A stretch of DNA of 64,000 nucleotides, taken from assembly GCF_006716485.1 (NCBI RefSeq), contig NZ_VFPD01000001.1, positions 3,144,008-3,208,007 on the forward strand. Direction: 5' to 3'. The translations under genes were made by a program, and so were the position numbers. The notes beneath the pieces were generated by a model. That model was not told the DNA's origin. It did no database searches and worked only from the letters and a program-made list of their open reading frames with translations. Numbering within the stretch: position 1 is the first letter of the stretch; each line of letters opens with the position of its first letter. This stretch comes from Chryseobacterium aquifrigidense. GTDB taxonomy: Bacteria; Bacteroidota; Bacteroidia; Flavobacteriales; Weeksellaceae. Shown one piece after another: positions 35,487 to 44,698 of this stretch.

Positions 35487-38400
35487 TTATTGCTTCATTA
35501 CTTTTTTTGTGATTTTTGTGTTATCCTCCAATGTAATGGTAAACAGGTATGTTCCTCTTACAAGTTCTGAAACATCAATTCTACCGGAATTCTTATCTAC
35601 ATTAACGGTTTTAATCAGTTTTCCAGAAGCATCATAAACACTTACTGCACCTTTGGAATGTCTGCCTAACGATACGTTTACAAAATCTTTCGCAGGATTC
35701 GGAGTAATGTTCACTTCTGAATTTATTTTAACATCCGCTGTTCCTAATGTTGTTCCTGTTTTAACAAAATATCCGCCAAAACCAGTCGTCTGAAAACTCA
35801 CTTCCCAGTATTGGTAGGTATCATTCCAGATAATATCTGCGATATCAGGAGTAATAACTGTGGCGGTTCCTCCAAAAGAAGCTACGGTTCCTGTAGTACT
35901 TGTTCCGCTATATTTTTCAATAAGAAGATTGGCTTTGTTAGCAACATCAGTGGGTGAAGTAGGTAATTTCACTCCATTGGTCAGATTATAAGCATCGAAA
36001 TCACTCTGTTTGAAATATAAAGTGACCTTTCCGGTGGCCGTAGTAGTATTTGCATCTGAATTGATTTCATATCTTCTGGCAACATAATTGGGCTGTGCAT
36101 TATCTACCCATACTTTTGACGTTACATTTCCTGTTACTGTACTGGCTGTTTCTTTTTCCAGCCTTGAGATAAGCTGGCAGGAATTTGTAAAGTAGTTATA
36201 ACCATTCGATACCATACTGGCTTTCGTCTGGTTAGAAGTTGCTAAATTCTTTACTTCGGCAACATTTTCATAGACTATAGCTCTCATTTTAAGATCAAAT
36301 GTTCTTGAAGTCCATGCAGTACCGTCTGTAGAGGTCTTTGATCTGTTATTTACTACTGCATTCTCAGCTTTCATGGCAATCCTTCCGCCTAATCCATTGA
36401 TGACAATATAAAATTCTTTTCCGGTTACCATCTGTACATTCAAATCTGAAAGGTTTACATAGTTCCAGGTAAATCTTTGAGAACTATTAAGCCATGAAGT
36501 GATGGTTTTAGTAGCAATAATATCACCTGGATTTCCGCTGGCATTCACTTTTCTGATTTGAATATCAACCGGAATATCCGACGGAAGTGAAGTCCCCGTT
36601 AAAAATGAAAAACCTCCCAACTTCCCTGTTAATGTCGGTGTATATCTTACTGCCAGAGCAATATTGTCAAAGTAATAATTAGATTCTGTATTGGCAATAA
36701 TATAAGGTTCATCATATCCTACGGTCTCAAAATTAGATTTCACACATCCTAATTCATCGGTAACCGCTTTATAAATGTCCAGTTTACCATATCCCCATCT
36801 CATATTAGGTACGGTTCCTGTAGCTCCATCCACTCTTGCATTAGCCGTAAGACGTGCTTTTACCTGTGCCGCCGTTAATGAAGGATTAGCCTGAAGCAAC
36901 AACCCGACAGCGCCTGCTACACCTGGTGAAGACATGCTTGTCCCCTGGTTTTTTACGTAATAATTGGTTCCTGCAATAATATCTGTTGCCCCGGGAGCGG
37001 AATCAGCCGATCTGGAAGAAATTACATTCTGGCCTGAACCTGCAATATCAGGTTTCTGGACGCCATCTACCCTTGGTCCCTGTGCACTGAATGAAGAGAT
37101 GGATTCCTGTGGAGTAAGAGTAAAATAACCACTTGTTCCGCTATACCAGCTGGCTCTTCCCATGTATGAAGCTACTGTAATTGCATTGGAAGCATTTCCC
37201 GGCGATCCTACAATATATTCATTATCCCCGTTTTGCAAGGTGGTTTGCACTCCCTGACTATACAGCCAGCCGTGGGCAGAGATCTGCTGTGTACCGTTAT
37301 TGGTAATTTCCAATGTATAATTCCCCTGAACATTGGTAGTCCCTGAAGTTCTGGTAACAACCAGCTGAACATACCTTTTGTTGTTATCATTGCTCCAATA
37401 GTTATACATGGTTGCTGTAAGGCCTCCTCCCAATATGGTGTGAGCTGTAGTGGTACTGATATTCTGCGTATACTGTTGGCCGTCTGGTGTAGTCAGCTTG
37501 GCAGTAACAGGAGTATTATCATTGGCATACATAATGAATGAAAATACTGAAGTAGCAGAAGTATTGCTTGCTACGGTAAAATTATAGGTCTGTGCCGCAC
37601 CAACTGCAATATCTACTTTTCTGTGAAGGTTAGCTCCATAATCATTACCTGCTGAAATAACAACGACTCTCCCCGCTCCTGAAGTGGTAAAATTATTAAC
37701 CGCTACTTCGTGGCTGGAAGTTCCATCATGAGCACTACTCTGTCCGCCAATACTCATATTGACAACAATAGGCTTATTAAGCGCTGTTGCCACATTTTTG
37801 AAATAGGTTAAAGCATTAATGGTATTTGTTGTAGGAAAAGATCCGTTTCCGCCTTTTACAAAAACAATATCTGCATCGGATGAAAAACCTTTATGTCTTT
37901 TATCCGTAAAAGCAGAACCATTTCCAGCGGCAGTACCTGAGACGTGAGTTCCATGACCGTTGATATCATTTTCACGAACGAAACCAGTTGGTGTTCCGTC
38001 CAGTTCATCTTCGATCTGTGCTCTTGTATATTCTACACCAGTAGCAAACCCTACCGGGGCGGTTTCTCCCGCCTGGGCAGTTAATGTCTGATCCCAGATG
38101 GAAACAATTCTGCTTTTGGTCTGATCATCGGCTTTTCTGAAATCCGGATGCTTCCAGTCTATTCCACTATCATAGATTCCTACTAAAACTCCTGTTCCGT
38201 TATAAGCAGTATTATTGAAAACACCATCCTGTAAAAGGCTTGCTCCGGACTGAGCTCTGCTCACATCATTATGAAGTGCATCAAATTCCGGTGCCATTAC
38301 AGAGGTTACATAGGGAAGATGAATCAGTCTTTCAATGTCTTCAATAGAGACTAAAGCGGTGGAAAAAGCAGGAAATTGGCTTTGTACCAGAAATCCGTCT

Positions 38401-38705
38401 TCTTTTAGTTTTTCAGGCTCTTTAGTGTAAACAATGCATGAATACATGGTCTGCGCTCCCTTTGAAGTCACCACCAGGTGCTGGTCAAGTTTCATATCAG
38501 GACGTTCCAGTTCTTTTACCGCTCTTCCGTTAGCAATATTTTCTTTATTTTTCAATACAATATCAAACCGGGAATCCAGTTTTTGTACCTGCCCGTAAAA
38601 AGCGTAGGAATACAATCCCAAAAAGGCTGCTGTTGCATTTCTGAGAAGCTTCGCTCCTCCATGTGAAATGTTTACATTTGTAAAAAATAATTTTTTAATA
38701 TCCAT
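35487..38705 (-). CDS. S8 family serine peptidase with T9SS sorting domain
   Basis: 1072-aa secreted subtilisin-like protease. Signal segment within residues 1-40, then an inhibitor-I9-like propeptide region. The catalytic triad is D in GIYDSGIDWKHPDF, H in NGHGTHVSGTAAG, and S in NQGTSMSSPGVAGA. A PA-type or beta-rich insertion lies between the His and Ser motifs. The C-terminal 75 or so residues form a type A T9SS sorting domain (NITPNPAKDFVNV ... GTYLFTITLEDN ... KKVMKQ), so it should cross the outer membrane by the type IX system and be released or surface-anchored. Monocistronic with its own terminator. Role probably extracellular proteolysis. Confidence 0.93.
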   Translation of the reverse strand: MDIKKLFFTNVNISHGGAKLLRNATAAFLGLYSYAFYGQVQKLDSRFDIVLKNKENIANGRAVKELERPDMKLDQHLVVTSKGAQTMYSCIVYTKEPEKLKEDGFLVQSQFPAFSTALVSIEDIERLIHLPYVTSVMAPEFDALHNDVSRAQSGASLLQDGVFNNTAYNGTGVLVGIYDSGIDWKHPDFRKADDQTKSRIVSIWDQTLTAQAGETAPVGFATGVEYTRAQIEDELDGTPTGFVRENDINGHGTHVSGTAAGNGSAFTDKRHKGFSSDADIVFVKGGNGSFPTTNTINALTYFKNVATALNKPIVVNMSIGGQSSAHDGTSSHEVAVNNFTTSGAGRVVVISAGNDYGANLHRKVDIAVGAAQTYNFTVASNTSATSVFSFIMYANDNTPVTAKLTTPDGQQYTQNISTTTAHTILGGGLTATMYNYWSNDNNKRYVQLVVTRTSGTTNVQGNYTLEITNNGTQQISAHGWLYSQGVQTTLQNGDNEYIVGSPGNASNAITVASYMGRASWYSGTSGYFTLTPQESISSFSAQGPRVDGVQKPDIAGSGQNVISSRSADSAPGATDIIAGTNYYVKNQGTSMSSPGVAGAVGLLLQANPSLTAAQVKARLTANARVDGATGTVPNMRWGYGKLDIYKAVTDELGCVKSNFETVGYDEPYIIANTESNYYFDNIALAVRYTPTLTGKLGGFSFLTGTSLPSDIPVDIQIRKVNASGNPGDIIATKTITSWLNSSQRFTWNYVNLSDLNVQMVTGKEFYIVINGLGGRIAMKAENAVVNNRSKTSTDGTAWTSRTFDLKMRAIVYENVAEVKNLATSNQTKASMVSNGYNYFTNSCQLISRLEKETASTVTGNVTSKVWVDNAQPNYVARRYEINSDANTTTATGKVTLYFKQSDFDAYNLTNGVKLPTSPTDVANKANLLIEKYSGTSTTGTVASFGGTATVITPDIADIIWNDTYQYWEVSFQTTGFGGYFVKTGTTLGTADVKINSEVNITPNPAKDFVNVSLGRHSKGAVSVYDASGKLIKTVNVDKNSGRIDVSELVRGTYLFTITLEDNTKITKKVMKQ

Positions 38706-38856
38706 ATTTTATTTTTAAGCAATACAATTATACAATTTTTATTTAAAACATAAATTAAACAAAATATTAATAAAGATTAAGTGTAAAAATTAAATTAAAT
38801 CATATAATTAATAATATTTTAACAATATATTCAAAATATAAATTTTTTTAATCAAA

Positions 38857-39435
38857 ATGCAGGATTTCATTTTTTATTTAAACCTTGGATGGGAACATAT
38901 CATTTCTCTGGATGCTCTGGATCATCAACTTTTTGTGTTGGCTTTGATTGCTGTTTATTCTTACAGTGACTGGAAAAAGATCCTGATTCTTGTTACTGCA
39001 TTTACAATCGGACATTCCATTACCTTGGCATTAAGTATTCTGGATGTTTTCAGAGTTCCTTCTGACTGGGTTGAGTTTTTAATTCCTTTAACCATTGTTC
39101 TGACTTGCTTAGATAATATTATCATGAAAAATCAGAAACAGACTTTGATGCGGGCTAATTATTATCTTGCGCTTATCTTTGGTCTGGTTCATGGAATGGG
39201 ATTCGCCAACACAGCAAGAGTAATGATTGCTAAAAGCCAAAATATTGCTTTACCTCTCCTCGGGTTTAATATTGGTCTGGAACTTGGACAGATTGTAATT
39301 GTTGCTGCGATTTTAATCATCCTGTTTATTTCACTCAATCTTTTTAAAGTGAATAAAAAAGACTGGATACTTTTTGTTTCTTCAGGGGTATTTGCTTTAT
39401 CCTTAAAAATGACTTTGGAAAGAATTCCTTTTTAA
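38857..39435 (+). CDS. HupE/UreJ family membrane protein
   Basis: 192-aa protein with about six membrane helices, belonging to the HupE/UreJ family (members are linked to nickel or other metal uptake, but most Bacteroidota members are untested). The conserved features are LGWEHIISLDALDHQLFVLA at the N-terminus, TIGHSITLAL in the middle and GLVHGMGFAN; the His and Asp residues in these could bind metal. It lies next to an M1 metallopeptidase and close to DUF6702, a grouping common in this phylum. Confidence 0.87.
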   Translation: MQDFIFYLNLGWEHIISLDALDHQLFVLALIAVYSYSDWKKILILVTAFTIGHSITLALSILDVFRVPSDWVEFLIPLTIVLTCLDNIIMKNQKQTLMRANYYLALIFGLVHGMGFANTARVMIAKSQNIALPLLGFNIGLELGQIVIVAAILIILFISLNLFKVNKKDWILFVSSGVFALSLKMTLERIPF

Positions 39436-39471
39436 AAGTTAAATATTCTTAAGAATTCAACAGGTAATTAC

Positions 39472-39479
39472 TATCTTTG
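39472..39479 (+). promoter_or_regulatory. -7 box of the M1 peptidase gene
   Basis: TATCTTTG, exact TAnnTTTG, 24 bases before the ATG at 39503. It implies transcription separate from the HupE/UreJ gene. Confidence 0.55.
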
Positions 39480-39502
39480 ATCATTAAAAAATCATTTCGG
39501 TT

Positions 39503-41890
39503 ATGAAACTAAAAGTTGTTATACTTTCACTTTCTGTATTTGCATATACAGGTTTCACCGCACAAAATATTCAGAATAACCCGGGCAGCAACCATGGTAA
39601 CAGGTTTGAGCAGCTGGGAACTATTCTCCCAACACCCAACATCTACAGAACGGCTTCAGGAGCTCCCGGTCACGGATACTGGCAGAACAGAGCCGATTAT
39701 AACATTACCGCTTATCTGGATGAAGACAAAAGAAATCTGAAGGGTTCAGAAACGGTGACTTACTACAATAATTCTCCCGATGATCTGGACTATATCTGGC
39801 TGCAGCTTGATGAAAACGAACATTCAAGCATCAGAAACGCCGGATATGATACTTCATCTGTGCTTCGCTCTTCAACTACAGACCAGCAGCTAAAAGTTTC
39901 TGAGCTTCCTGTAAAAGATAACGGCTATGGCGTAAGTCTTGAAAAAGTAACAGATGCTTCAGGTAATCCATTGAAGTATACCGTCAACAAAACCATGATG
40001 CGTATAGACCTTCCTAAAATTTTGAAAAAGGGTGAGAAATTCGTTTTCAAAGTAGACTGGAACTATAATATCTCCAACAGAATGAAGATGGGTGGCCGTG
40101 GTGGCTATGAAAACTTCCCTGAAGACGGAAATGATCTGTATACGATGACCCAATGGTATCCAAGAATGTGCGTGTATAGTGACTTCCAGGGCTGGCAAAA
40201 CCACCAGTTTACCGGAAGGGGAGAATTTGCGCTGGTTTTCGGAGACTTTAAAGTATCTATGAATGTTCCTTCCGATCATATTGTAGGCGGAACAGGAGAA
40301 TGTAAAAATTATGATCAGGTATTAACGTCTGATCAGCTATCAAGATACAGAAAAGCTGAAAATGCCTCTGAACCTATTGAAATCGTAACGTTGGATGAAG
40401 CTAAAAGAGCAGAGAAAAATCATTCAAAACAAAGAAAAACATGGGTTTTTGAAGCAAAAGACGTTCGTGATTTTGCATGGACTTCTTCGAGAAAGTTTGT
40501 ATGGGATGGAATGCGTGTAACCATTCCGGAAAACAACAATAAAGTGATGGCAATGAGTTTCTATCCAAAAGAATCTTATGGTCTTTACAGAAAGTTTTCC
40601 ACAAAAGCGGTTGCTCATACGATTAAAACGTATTCAGAATTTACGATTCCTTATCCATATCCTGTGGCACAGTCTGTAGAAGCAGCCAACGGAATGGAAT
40701 ATCCAATGATCTGTTTCAATTTCGGAAGAACTGAAAAAGACGGAACCTATTCTGAAGGAACCAAAAATGGAATGCTTGGAGTAATCATCCACGAAGTTGG
40801 ACACAATTTCTTCCCAATGATCATTAATTCTGATGAAAGACAATGGGCATGGATGGACGAAGGTCTGAATACCTTTACAGAATATCTTACAGAAGAAAAA
40901 TGGGATAATAAATTCCCGTCCAAAAGAGGACCGGCATGGACAATCGTAGATTATATGAAGCTTCCGAAAGATCAGCTGGAACCTATCATGAGTAACTCTG
41001 AAAATATTGTTCAGTATGGCCCGAACGCCTATTCAAAACCTGCTACAGGACTGAATATTCTTCGTGAAACGATTATGGGAAGAGAGCTTTTCGACAAAGC
41101 ATTTAAAACTTATGCTAAAAGATGGGCTTTCAAACATCCTGAACCTGCGGATTTATTCCGCACCATGGAAGATGCCAGTGGTGAAGATCTTGACTGGTTC
41201 TGGAGAGGCTGGTTCTACGGTACAGATCCTGTAGATATTGCGATTGATAAAGTAACCGTTGCTGTTCCTAATCTTGAGAGCGATCCTAAAGCTGCTGCTG
41301 AAGTGAAATATCAGGTTGAAAAACCATTGGTAAACAGTTTTGAAGATCTTTCAAAAATCAGAAACAGAGAAGATAAGAATATTAAATTCTATGTAGACGG
41401 TGATAAAGATGTTCAGGATTTCTATTACAGATATGACAGAGGTCAGGAAAAGGTGGATAATAACAAGGAATACACCATCAAAACAGAGGCTGGTCTTCCT
41501 TTAGATGCCAGGGATAAAGAGAAATTCAAAAATATTACAGGATATCAGATCGATTTTGTGAACAAAGGTGGTCTGGTAATGCCTATCATTCTTGAGTTCA
41601 CTTTTGAAGACGGATCAAAAGTATATGATAAATCTGCAGCACAGATCTGGAGACTGAATGAGCAAAAAGTTTCCAAGACCTATTATTTTGATAAGAAAGT
41701 AAAATCTATTCAGCTTGACCCAATGAGAGAAACTGCTGATATAGACACAACCAATAATTTCTGGAGCAGCGCCGGAACGGGTACTGAAACTTCAAAATTC
41801 CAGCTCTTTAAACAAAAACAGGGAGGTGGTTCTGTAAGAGGAGGTTCAACCGGAAAGGTTAATCCAATGCAGGCCGCAGGAAAAAGTTAA
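39503..41890 (+). CDS. M1 family metallopeptidase
   Basis: 795-aa zinc aminopeptidase-like enzyme with a signal peptide (MKLKVVILSLSVFAYTGFTA), so periplasmic or exported. The gluzincin motif is HEVGH (HExxH) in GVIIHEVGHNFFPM, with the third zinc ligand Glu in the AWMDEGLNTFTEYL block 18 residues on. The N-terminal beta domain begins at YNITAYLDEDKRNLKGSETV. The long C-terminal part after residue 600 is beta-rich, and the tail is Gly/Gln-rich and basic. No T9SS sorting domain is seen. Confidence 0.94.
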   Translation: MKLKVVILSLSVFAYTGFTAQNIQNNPGSNHGNRFEQLGTILPTPNIYRTASGAPGHGYWQNRADYNITAYLDEDKRNLKGSETVTYYNNSPDDLDYIWLQLDENEHSSIRNAGYDTSSVLRSSTTDQQLKVSELPVKDNGYGVSLEKVTDASGNPLKYTVNKTMMRIDLPKILKKGEKFVFKVDWNYNISNRMKMGGRGGYENFPEDGNDLYTMTQWYPRMCVYSDFQGWQNHQFTGRGEFALVFGDFKVSMNVPSDHIVGGTGECKNYDQVLTSDQLSRYRKAENASEPIEIVTLDEAKRAEKNHSKQRKTWVFEAKDVRDFAWTSSRKFVWDGMRVTIPENNNKVMAMSFYPKESYGLYRKFSTKAVAHTIKTYSEFTIPYPYPVAQSVEAANGMEYPMICFNFGRTEKDGTYSEGTKNGMLGVIIHEVGHNFFPMIINSDERQWAWMDEGLNTFTEYLTEEKWDNKFPSKRGPAWTIVDYMKLPKDQLEPIMSNSENIVQYGPNAYSKPATGLNILRETIMGRELFDKAFKTYAKRWAFKHPEPADLFRTMEDASGEDLDWFWRGWFYGTDPVDIAIDKVTVAVPNLESDPKAAAEVKYQVEKPLVNSFEDLSKIRNREDKNIKFYVDGDKDVQDFYYRYDRGQEKVDNNKEYTIKTEAGLPLDARDKEKFKNITGYQIDFVNKGGLVMPIILEFTFEDGSKVYDKSAAQIWRLNEQKVSKTYYFDKKVKSIQLDPMRETADIDTTNNFWSSAGTGTETSKFQLFKQKQGGGSVRGGSTGKVNPMQAAGKS

Positions 41891-41925
41891 AAGCAAAAGG
41901 TTGTACCTTTTAAGTAATACAGCAC

Positions 41926-41989
41926 TACTCCATATTAAAAAGGGAAAGAATACTTCTTATCATCTTTTTAATATGGAGTATTTTTTTTG
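41926..41989 (+). terminator. Terminator after the M1 peptidase gene
   Basis: A 17-bp stem, TACTCCATATTAAAAAG (41926-41942) with CTTTTTAATATGGAGTA (41964-41980), followed by a run of eight T. Confidence 0.88.
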
Positions 41990-42093
41990 CTTAAACCTCT
42001 TCGTCCACAGTTCATCCATCTATTGAACTACCTTCCGATACCAACACCTTTCTTTCGTCTACAAAAAATATAACAACCTGACTTAAAAAGTTT

Positions 42094-42101
42094 TATATTT
42101 G
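42094..42101 (+). promoter_or_regulatory. -7 box of peptide gene 1
   Basis: TATATTTG, exact TAnnTTTG. It predicts a leader of about 72 bases that begins near the conserved CACCAAATGTCAAAA block. Confidence 0.6.
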
Positions 42102-42112
42102 ATTTATCATAA

Positions 42113-42158
42113 CACCAAATGTCAAAAACCTGATTGACAATAAATGTTCAGGATTTTA
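42113..42158 (+). promoter_or_regulatory. Conserved 5' leader block, copy 1
   Basis: CACCAAATGTCAAAAACCTG onward through TGATTGACAATAAATGTTCAGG is repeated almost exactly before the second peptide gene (42490-42533). It contains two interleaved inverted repeats, TGTCAA/TTGACA and CCTGA/TCAGG, which could form alternative hairpins. As the only strongly conserved non-coding block in a tandem duplication, it is a candidate cis-regulatory RNA or protein site. Confidence 0.5.
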
Positions 42159-42178
42159 AAAAAAACAAAATATTACTT

Positions 42179-42316
42179 ATGAAAAATGCCAAATTACTAA
42201 GCAGAGATGCTCAGAAAACCATCAATGGCGGACTTGCTGCCAGACTTGTATGCTGCGAACGCGACGACAACGGAAAATGTACTTTATGGATCGGACCTGG
42301 ACAAAACTGTCCTTAG
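42179..42316 (+). CDS. Double-glycine-leader cysteine-rich peptide 1 (bacteriocin-like)
   Basis: 45-aa peptide. The leader is MKNAKLLSRDAQKTINGG, ending in a Gly-Gly processing site typical of peptides exported by C39-peptidase ABC transporters. The core of 27 residues holds four Cys (VCC, KC, NC) and the motif LWIGPGQxCP. I chose ATG 42179 because it starts exactly at the region shared with the second copy; the open frame extends upstream into the conserved leader. No modification enzyme, immunity protein or transporter lies next to it. Could be a bacteriocin, a signalling peptide or a RiPP precursor. Family MKNxKxLxR...xxGG is widespread in Chryseobacterium-type genomes. Confidence 0.75.
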   Translation: MKNAKLLSRDAQKTINGGLAARLVCCERDDNGKCTLWIGPGQNCP

Positions 42317-42339
42317 TTCTGTCATCTGATAACAATTTT

Positions 42340-42373
42340 GATAAAGCCGGAAATTTCCGGCTTTATCTTTTTA
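42340..42373 (+). terminator. Terminator of peptide gene 1
   Basis: GATAAAGCCGGAAA followed directly by TTTCCGGCTTTATC (42340-42367), a perfect 28-base palindrome with a trailing T-run. Also conserved after copy 2. Confidence 0.85.
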
Positions 42374-42465
42374 TATTCTCAACATCAAAATTCATTAATA
42401 ACTGATAATCAAAATTTTATTTTAAAAAATAGCAATAAAATATATCACATGACATGGAAAAACAG

Positions 42466-42473
42466 TATCTTTG
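42466..42473 (+). promoter_or_regulatory. -7 box of peptide gene 2
   Basis: TATCTTTG, exact TAnnTTTG, giving a leader of about 75 bases, like copy 1. The second copy of the conserved CACCAAATGTCAAAA leader lies at 42490-42533. Confidence 0.6.
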
Positions 42474-42553
42474 ATCCACTTCTTTTACACCAAATGTCAA
42501 AATCCTGATTGACTTTAAATGTTCAGGAACGTACAAACAAAATATTATTAACT

Positions 42554-42688
42554 ATGAAAAACGCTAAATTATTAAGCAGAGATGCTCAGAAATCAATCAA
42601 TGGCGGAGCAGCAGGACGTTTTTGCTGTGAGTACAATTACAAAGGACAATGTATCCTTTGGATCGGACCGGGACAATATTGCCCATAG
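42554..42688 (+). CDS. Double-glycine-leader cysteine-rich peptide 2 (bacteriocin-like)
   Basis: 44-aa paralogue of the peptide at 42179. Leader MKNAKLLSRDAQKSINGG differs from copy 1 by one residue (S for T). The core is AAGRFCCEYNYKGQCILWIG followed by PGQYCP, with the same four Cys positions and the same LWIGPGQxCP ending. The loop between the CC pair and the third Cys varies, as expected for paralogues under divergent selection on the variable segment. Each copy has its own promoter, leader and terminator. It is convergent with the LytTR regulator gene that ends 56 bases away. Confidence 0.75.
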   Translation: MKNAKLLSRDAQKSINGGAAGRFCCEYNYKGQCILWIGPGQYCP

Positions 42689-42713
42689 TTCAGTCCTTAG
42701 ATAACAATTTAAG

Positions 42714-42746
42714 ATAAAGCTGGAAATATTCCGGCTTTATTTTTTA
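42714..42746. terminator. Terminator between peptide gene 2 and the LytTR regulator
   Basis: ATAAAGCTGGAA (42714-42725) with TTCCGGCTTTAT (42729-42740), one G-T pair, then a T-run. It serves both convergent genes. Confidence 0.8.
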
Positions 42747-43442
42747 ACTTAAATGTTCCTTTACATTCTTTTTATAGGTTCTCCCCAAAGGAAGCTCATC
42801 ACCGTTTTTCAAAAAAACATGGCTGGAATTATACGAATTGATATGTTCTGATAATACAATATAAGACTTGTGAATTCTGATAAATCCGAAGTGCTGAAAC
42901 TTCTCTTCAAAATTGGACATTCTTTCCAGAATCATATACTTCTTCAACGGCGTCATCAGCACAATATATTCCCCGAATCCCTGTATCCAAAGAATATCTT
43001 TAAGGAAAACTTTATTCATCACATAATTGGATTTGAACATAATAAAGTCTTCTTGTTGCTGACTACCGGCTGAGCTTTTAAACTGAACAAAATCCCTTGC
43101 TTTATTGATTGCTTTTTTAAAGGTATCAAAATCCACAGGTTTGATAAGATAATGAACCACATCCAGTTCAAAAGCTTTCACTGCATATTTTGTTTCCAGC
43201 GTAAGAAAAATACACAGCGGCGGATCAGGAAGCTGCTGCAAAAGCTCTACTCCATTGATCCCGGGCATATTGATATCGAAAACAACAAGATCTACTTTAT
43301 TGGCTTTCAGAAATGCCAGTGCTTCCTCCGGTTTCTGAAATGAAGCCAGCAGTTCAACCTCTTCAAGCTGATCGCAATATTGTTTTACAAGCTGCAATGC
43401 AGGATATTCATCATCTACATTAACGATAGTCAGATTAGCCAT
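42744..43442 (-). CDS. LytTR family response regulator
   Basis: 232-aa transcription regulator. The receiver domain (about residues 4-120) has the acidic pocket VDDEY, phosphoacceptor Asp near residue 56 in VVFDINMPG, and the conserved Lys in YLIKPVDF. The C-terminal LytTR DNA-binding domain (about residues 135-232) has FIMFKSNYVMNKV and FIRIHKSYIV. It overlaps the kinase gene by 8 bases. LytTR/LytS-like pairs often control neighbouring transporters, for example pyruvate sensing by BtsSR and YpdAB in E. coli. The adjacent divergent carboxylate transporter operon is the best target guess; the convergent peptide genes are an alternative. Confidence 0.93.
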   Translation of the reverse strand: MANLTIVNVDDEYPALQLVKQYCDQLEEVELLASFQKPEEALAFLKANKVDLVVFDINMPGINGVELLQQLPDPPLCIFLTLETKYAVKAFELDVVHYLIKPVDFDTFKKAINKARDFVQFKSSAGSQQQEDFIMFKSNYVMNKVFLKDILWIQGFGEYIVLMTPLKKYMILERMSNFEEKFQHFGFIRIHKSYIVLSEHINSYNSSHVFLKNGDELPLGRTYKKNVKEHLS

Positions 43443-44547
43443 TGATAGTAATTGTTAAAGCAATTTTATATTGATCATTTTCTTTCGGCCCGGAATAAAA
43501 TTCATACTGATCAGGATAAAATTTTTCCAATATATGAATAATTGCTTCATTACCCAATCCGTGATAATCAGATTCAGCCAAACGAGTTCTATCTTTCCCG
43601 ACAGAATTTATAATTTCAAAATACAGTTCAGAGCGCTCAATATGACAGAATAATTTTATAAAACCATGAGCATCCTCTCCTATTGCTGAATGTTTTAATG
43701 CATTTTCAAATAAAGTGAGAAGTATAGCAGACGGGATTTCGGCAATGTCAAATTCTTCCTGATCTTCAATATCCATGGCAATATCAAGCTGGTTATTATA
43801 TTTAAGCTGATACAACGCAGCAAGTGCTTTTAATGAAGAAAATTCCTGAGAAACGGTTACTTTATCTTTTCCACTGTCATAAATAATATATTTCAGAAGT
43901 TTACTCAACTGCAAAATAGAATCCGATGTTTTCTCTGAATGCGTAAAACTGTTGGCATATATATTATTAAGCGTATTCAGCAAAAAATGAGGATTCAGTT
44001 TAGACTTCAGCAAATCGAGATAAAGCTGATCTTTCTCTTCTCCAAGGCTGATCACATCCTGCTCTATTAAAAATTTGTCTTTGGTAATTCCCAGAAAAGA
44101 GCCCACCAGAATAATGATCCCCTGCGAGATGTACACATTATACAGAAACCCGACATGGTAACCTTTTCCACTGAAATCCATTTGAAAAATGGCAGGCTCC
44201 CAAAGAATTCTGAAAAGGCTGGACCCTAAAAAAAGGATTAAAGCATAGAGAATAAACTCCGGATACTTATTCGATAAATAAAATCTGGGCACCAGATAAT
44301 AGTACACCAGATAATAAATTCCCACATTGAAAACTGTATTCAAAATAATGCTTATCACCAACTGATTTGAATCCAGGAAGTAGTTTTCGGTGAAATAAGT
44401 CATCAAAATGAAGATAAAAAGGAAAAAAATATGCTGAAACCTCAACAAAAACTTCCAACGGTACGTCATAAGGCTTTCCAGAATTTTACCACTAAATAAA
44501 ATCCTGATAATCAATAATATAATAATAAAATTAATGATTAAAAACAT
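43435..44547 (-). CDS. LytS-like sensor histidine kinase
   Basis: About 370-aa membrane sensor kinase. Five or six hydrophobic helices make up the N-terminal half. They are followed by the His_kinase box LKSKLNPHFLLNTLNNIYAN, whose phosphoacceptor His lies in NPHFLLN, and an ATPase domain with LFENALKHS (N box) and YHGLGNEAI (G box). No extracytoplasmic sensor domain is present, so the signal is probably perceived in the membrane. An alternative TTG start at 44598 adds 17 residues. I prefer ATG 44547 because a TATATTTG box (minus strand 44574-44581) lies between the two starts. Forms an operon with the LytTR regulator. Confidence 0.88.
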   Translation of the reverse strand: MFLIINFIIILLIIRILFSGKILESLMTYRWKFLLRFQHIFFLFIFILMTYFTENYFLDSNQLVISIILNTVFNVGIYYLVYYYLVPRFYLSNKYPEFILYALILFLGSSLFRILWEPAIFQMDFSGKGYHVGFLYNVYISQGIIILVGSFLGITKDKFLIEQDVISLGEEKDQLYLDLLKSKLNPHFLLNTLNNIYANSFTHSEKTSDSILQLSKLLKYIIYDSGKDKVTVSQEFSSLKALAALYQLKYNNQLDIAMDIEDQEEFDIAEIPSAILLTLFENALKHSAIGEDAHGFIKLFCHIERSELYFEIINSVGKDRTRLAESDYHGLGNEAIIHILEKFYPDQYEFYSGPKENDQYKIALTITING

Positions 44548-44662
44548 AGTCCATACCTTATTTTGAAACGCATCAAATATAATATCTTTTTGTCTCAAAA
44601 TGCAGTTCGTTGAGAAAAACTGTCATTGATTGAAAAATTCCAGAGCCGCTCCTTCTAATAAA

Positions 44663-44670
44663 TATATTTG
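44663..44670 (+). promoter_or_regulatory. -7 box of the transporter operon
   Basis: TATATTTG, exact TAnnTTTG, 29 bases before the DUF2490 ATG, in the divergent region facing the kinase gene. This intergenic region is where a LytTR regulator would be expected to bind. Confidence 0.6.
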
Positions 44671-44698
44671 AAAAAGTACAATATTAACCCAATATTAT

